DNA of 16,344 nt from an uncultured Catenibacillus sp. (GTDB lineage: Bacteria; Bacillota; Clostridia; Lachnospirales; Lachnospiraceae): positions 1-16,344 of the forward strand of contig CAKRHR010000057.1 of assembly GCA_934339005.1 (NCBI GenBank). The letters are read 5' to 3'. How positions within the stretch are numbered: the first letter of the stretch is position 1; every line of letters starts with the position of its first letter. The notes beneath the pieces were generated by a model. It was not told the DNA's origin. It made no database searches and saw only the letters and a list, made by a program, of their open reading frames with translations. This document shows positions 14,553 through 16,344 of this stretch, in pieces. Made by a program: the position numbers and the translations under genes.

Positions 14553-15719
14553 TTATGCAAGAATTTCGTCTGCAAGCTGTTCCATGGCTGCCACATTGTC
14601 AGCCTTCATAGAAGATTTGATGGTTACAACTGTATCACAGATGTCAATTGATTTCATTGTTTCAAGAATACCTCTCATCACTTTACCTGAGCATGGTGCC
14701 CATGTACCATTCTCAATCAGACCGATGCGGCGTTTCTGATAATTTTTAGCTTTAAGGTGATGCAGGAAATCTTCCATTGGAGGGAATACACCGGCATCAT
14801 AAGAGGATGCTGCCAGAATCACTTTACCGTATTTGAAAGCATCTTCTACACATTCTGCAACATCTGATCTTGAAAGGTCAGCGATTGCAACTTTTGGTGC
14901 ACCTTTGGCTTTTAAAATTTCTGCCATCTTCTGTGCTGCTGCGGCTGTATTGCCATGAATAGATGCATATGCAATAAATACACCTTCAGCTTCCACACCG
15001 TAGCTGCTCCAGATATCATACAGATTCAGATAATAACCAAGATTTTCTTTAAGGATTGGTCCATGCAACGGACAAATCGTCTGAATATCTAATGCAGCGG
15101 CTTTTTTTAATAAGTTCTGTACCTGGACACCATATTTGCCAACAATATTAAAATAATATCTTCTGGCTTCACAAGCCCAGTCTTCTTCCACATCTAATGC
15201 ACCGAATTTGCCAAAGCCATCGGCTGAGAATAAAATCTTTTCTGTGCTCTCATAAGCCACCATAACCTCCGGCCAATGTACCATCGGTGCCATCACAAAT
15301 GTCAGCTTATGTGCGCCAAGATCCAATGTATCGCCTTCTTTGACAACGACTGAACGATCTGAAAAATCTATACCATCAAAGAACTGTCCCATAATTGTGA
15401 ATGTCTTTGCATTGCCGACAATCTTCATCGTTGGATATTTTTCAGCCAGATTTTTAACATTTGCTGAATGATCAGGCTCCATATGCAATACAACAAGATA
15501 ATCCGGTGTCTTGCCGCCTAATGCTGCTTCAAGGTTCTCAAGCCAGCCTTCTGTACCTCTGCGGTCAACCGTATCCATAATTGCAATCTTCTCGTCCATA
15601 ATCACATAAGAGTTATAGGACACGCCATTAGGTACAATATACTGACTTTCAAATAAATCGATTGTCTTGTCATCCACGCCAATATATTTAATACTCTCTG
15701 AAATATATGTATCTTTCAT
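14553..15719 (-). CDS. fprA: Flavodiiron protein (A-type flavoprotein)
   Basis: These proteins reduce O2 to water, or NO to N2O, in anaerobes. The 388-residue protein has a metallo-beta-lactamase-like domain (about 1-245) with the full set of diiron ligands: His79, Glu81 and Asp83 in HMEPDH, then His148, Asp167 and His219. A flavodoxin domain (about 247-388) follows, with FMN loop IAYASIHGNTAAAA and a late GTWAPCSGK segment. There is no extra rubredoxin or reductase domain, so an external electron donor is needed. ATG at 15717-15719 follows GGAGG. It has its own promoter and a strong hairpin in the leader, and trpS follows after 26 bases. Confidence 0.96.
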   Translation of the reverse strand: MKDTYISESIKYIGVDDKTIDLFESQYIVPNGVSYNSYVIMDEKIAIMDTVDRRGTEGWLENLEAALGGKTPDYLVVLHMEPDHSANVKNLAEKYPTMKIVGNAKTFTIMGQFFDGIDFSDRSVVVKEGDTLDLGAHKLTFVMAPMVHWPEVMVAYESTEKILFSADGFGKFGALDVEEDWACEARRYYFNIVGKYGVQVQNLLKKAAALDIQTICPLHGPILKENLGYYLNLYDIWSSYGVEAEGVFIAYASIHGNTAAAAQKMAEILKAKGAPKVAIADLSRSDVAECVEDAFKYGKVILAASSYDAGVFPPMEDFLHHLKAKNYQKRRIGLIENGTWAPCSGKVMRGILETMKSIDICDTVVTIKSSMKADNVAAMEQLADEILA

Positions 15720-15767
15720 CGTTCTTCCTCCATATCTGCCTGTCTGTTTTTATATTACGATGTAAAT

Positions 15768-15809
15768 ATCAAAAGTCCAAATTGCGATCGTGCAGTTTAG
15801 ACTTTTGAC
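15768..15809 (-). promoter_or_regulatory. Stem-loop at the 5' end of the fprA transcript
   Basis: TCAAAAGTCTAAACTGC (15792-15808) pairs with GCAATTTGGACTTTTGA (15769-15785) around loop ACGATC. There is one A-C mismatch and one G-U, and a further G-U pair at the base. The outer nine pairs are perfect. From the -10 position, the transcript would begin only a few bases before the stem. It may protect the 5' end of the mRNA, or as DNA serve as an operator; both are inference. Confidence 0.65.
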
Positions 15810-15820
15810 GCCTAAACCAT

Positions 15821-15829
15821 ATTATATCA
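15821..15829 (-). promoter_or_regulatory. Extended -10 promoter of fprA
   Basis: The minus strand reads TGATATAAT, a consensus -10 (15821-15826) with the TG-N extension. No good -35 box lies 16-18 bases upstream, which an extended -10 can offset. Transcription would start near 15813. Nothing else is seen in the 163-base gap before the thioesterase gene, apart from A/T-rich sequence. Confidence 0.6.
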
Positions 15830-15882
15830 TCATTTTTTATAAATTACTACGTTAATTTGCAGAAACTAAACCTGCCATGCAT

Positions 15883-16263
15883 TTATTTGGCATCTGTTTT
15901 TGCCTGAAACTGAGCTTCATTGATAATAAAACGTTCATGTGTGCCCTCGCCGATTTTGCCGCGTTCATCGTAGGCTGTCACGTCAAATACAAGACGACGT
16001 CTGTCAATTTCTTTTAAAACACTCTTGCATGTGACTTTCATGCCCATCGGTGTTGCAGATAAATGCTTTACACAAATCTGTGTTCCTACAGTGCCGTTAC
16101 CTTCTTCAAGTTCAGGTGCCACACTGTTCTGGCATGTCTTTTCCATCAGAGCCACCATCGCCGGTGTTGCAAACACATCCAATGTACCGCTGCCATAAAC
16201 ACTTGCTGTATCCTTTTTTTCAACCACCAGTTCTTCCTGTCCACAAAGTCCAACTTCAAGCAT
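15883..16263 (-). CDS. FlK-like hot-dog thioesterase
   Basis: The 126-residue protein resembles the fluoroacetyl-CoA thioesterase FlK and its relatives. Thr33 (VFATPAMVALME), Glu41 and His67 (VKHLSATPMG) keep the spacing of the FlK triad Thr42-Glu50-His76, and IGEGTHERFIIN matches its C-terminal strand. By the same offset the FlK gate residue Phe36 corresponds to Thr27, which argues against fluoroacetyl-CoA as substrate. It probably hydrolyses a short acyl-CoA in the cytoplasm, substrate unknown. ATG at 16261-16263 has only a weak binding site (CGGAT). It stands between a possible upstream gene and the fprA promoter. Family is confident, substrate is not. Confidence 0.85.
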   Translation of the reverse strand: MLEVGLCGQEELVVEKKDTASVYGSGTLDVFATPAMVALMEKTCQNSVAPELEEGNGTVGTQICVKHLSATPMGMKVTCKSVLKEIDRRRLVFDVTAYDERGKIGEGTHERFIINEAQFQAKTDAK

Positions 16264-16296
16264 AATCTATATCCGTTACTGAAAACTTATAAAAAG

Positions 16297-16344
16297 TTAT
16301 AAACTTCTATGTTTCATTCCTACTTCAACGAGTATGCTTTTGAT
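16297..16344 (-). CDS. Possible C-terminal end of an upstream gene (partial)
   Basis: One minus-strand frame is open from the window edge and ends in TAA at 16297-16299, giving IKSILVEVGMKHRSL. The short A/T-rich dyad AAGTT-TAT-AACTT followed by TTT just after the stop could be a weak terminator. Fifteen codons are too few to name a family, and the open frame could be chance. Confidence 0.3.
   Translation of the reverse strand: MKSILVEVGMKHRSL

Overview
The window looks like chromosomal DNA of a Gram-positive anaerobe of the class Clostridia, probably Lachnospiraceae. The support is a clostridial-type fatty-acid cluster using FabK instead of FabI, an oxygen-reducing flavodiiron protein, a DUF5685/J-protein pair, strong AGGAGG-type ribosome binding sites and moderate-to-low GC. 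The genus cannot be fixed from sequence reading alone. Every gene I can support is on the minus strand, so transcription runs from high to low coordinates. I see no IS element, CRISPR array, tRNA, rRNA or prophage.

In transcription order: (1) 16344-15883 holds the possible tail of an upstream gene and a FlK-like hot-dog thioesterase. (2) 15829-13351 is a unit with an extended -10 promoter, a 5'-terminal hairpin, flavodiiron protein fprA, tryptophanyl-tRNA synthetase trpS and a large intrinsic terminator. (3) 13184-11064 is a tight three-gene set: a DUF5685 protein with isoprenoid-synthase-like Asp-rich motifs, a J-domain/TPR-like protein with a Cys-rich tail, and a six-helix membrane protein whose start lies inside the preceding gene. 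(4) 10886-9588 holds a small membrane-anchored acidic protein, a long-stem RNA hairpin and a YdcF/DUF218 membrane protein. (5) 9520-1085 is the type II fatty acid synthesis operon acpP-fabK-fabD-fabG-fabF-accB-fabZ-accC-accD-accA. (6) 1058-1 holds ilvN and the 5' part of ilvC, each with its own likely promoter.

The fatty-acid operon carries the whole acetyl-CoA carboxylase (AccB, AccC, AccD, AccA), malonyl transfer (FabD), the carrier (AcpP) and an elongation cycle (FabF, FabG, FabZ, FabK). The initiating synthase FabH and a MarR/FabT-type regulator, commonly found next to such clusters, are absent here. The acpP promoter nevertheless overlaps a perfect 21-bp palindrome with the TTTGA-N3-TCAAA core of FabT boxes, so regulation by a FabT-like protein encoded elsewhere is the simplest reading. 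A 21-bp RNA hairpin between fabK and fabD could set different mRNA levels for acpP-fabK and the rest.

The most noteworthy items are the regulatory and RNA structures (fab operator, fabK-fabD hairpin, fprA 5' hairpin, duplicated 12-mer in the ilvC leader) and the poorly understood DUF5685/J-protein/membrane-protein set. The biosynthetic genes look intact and ordinary.
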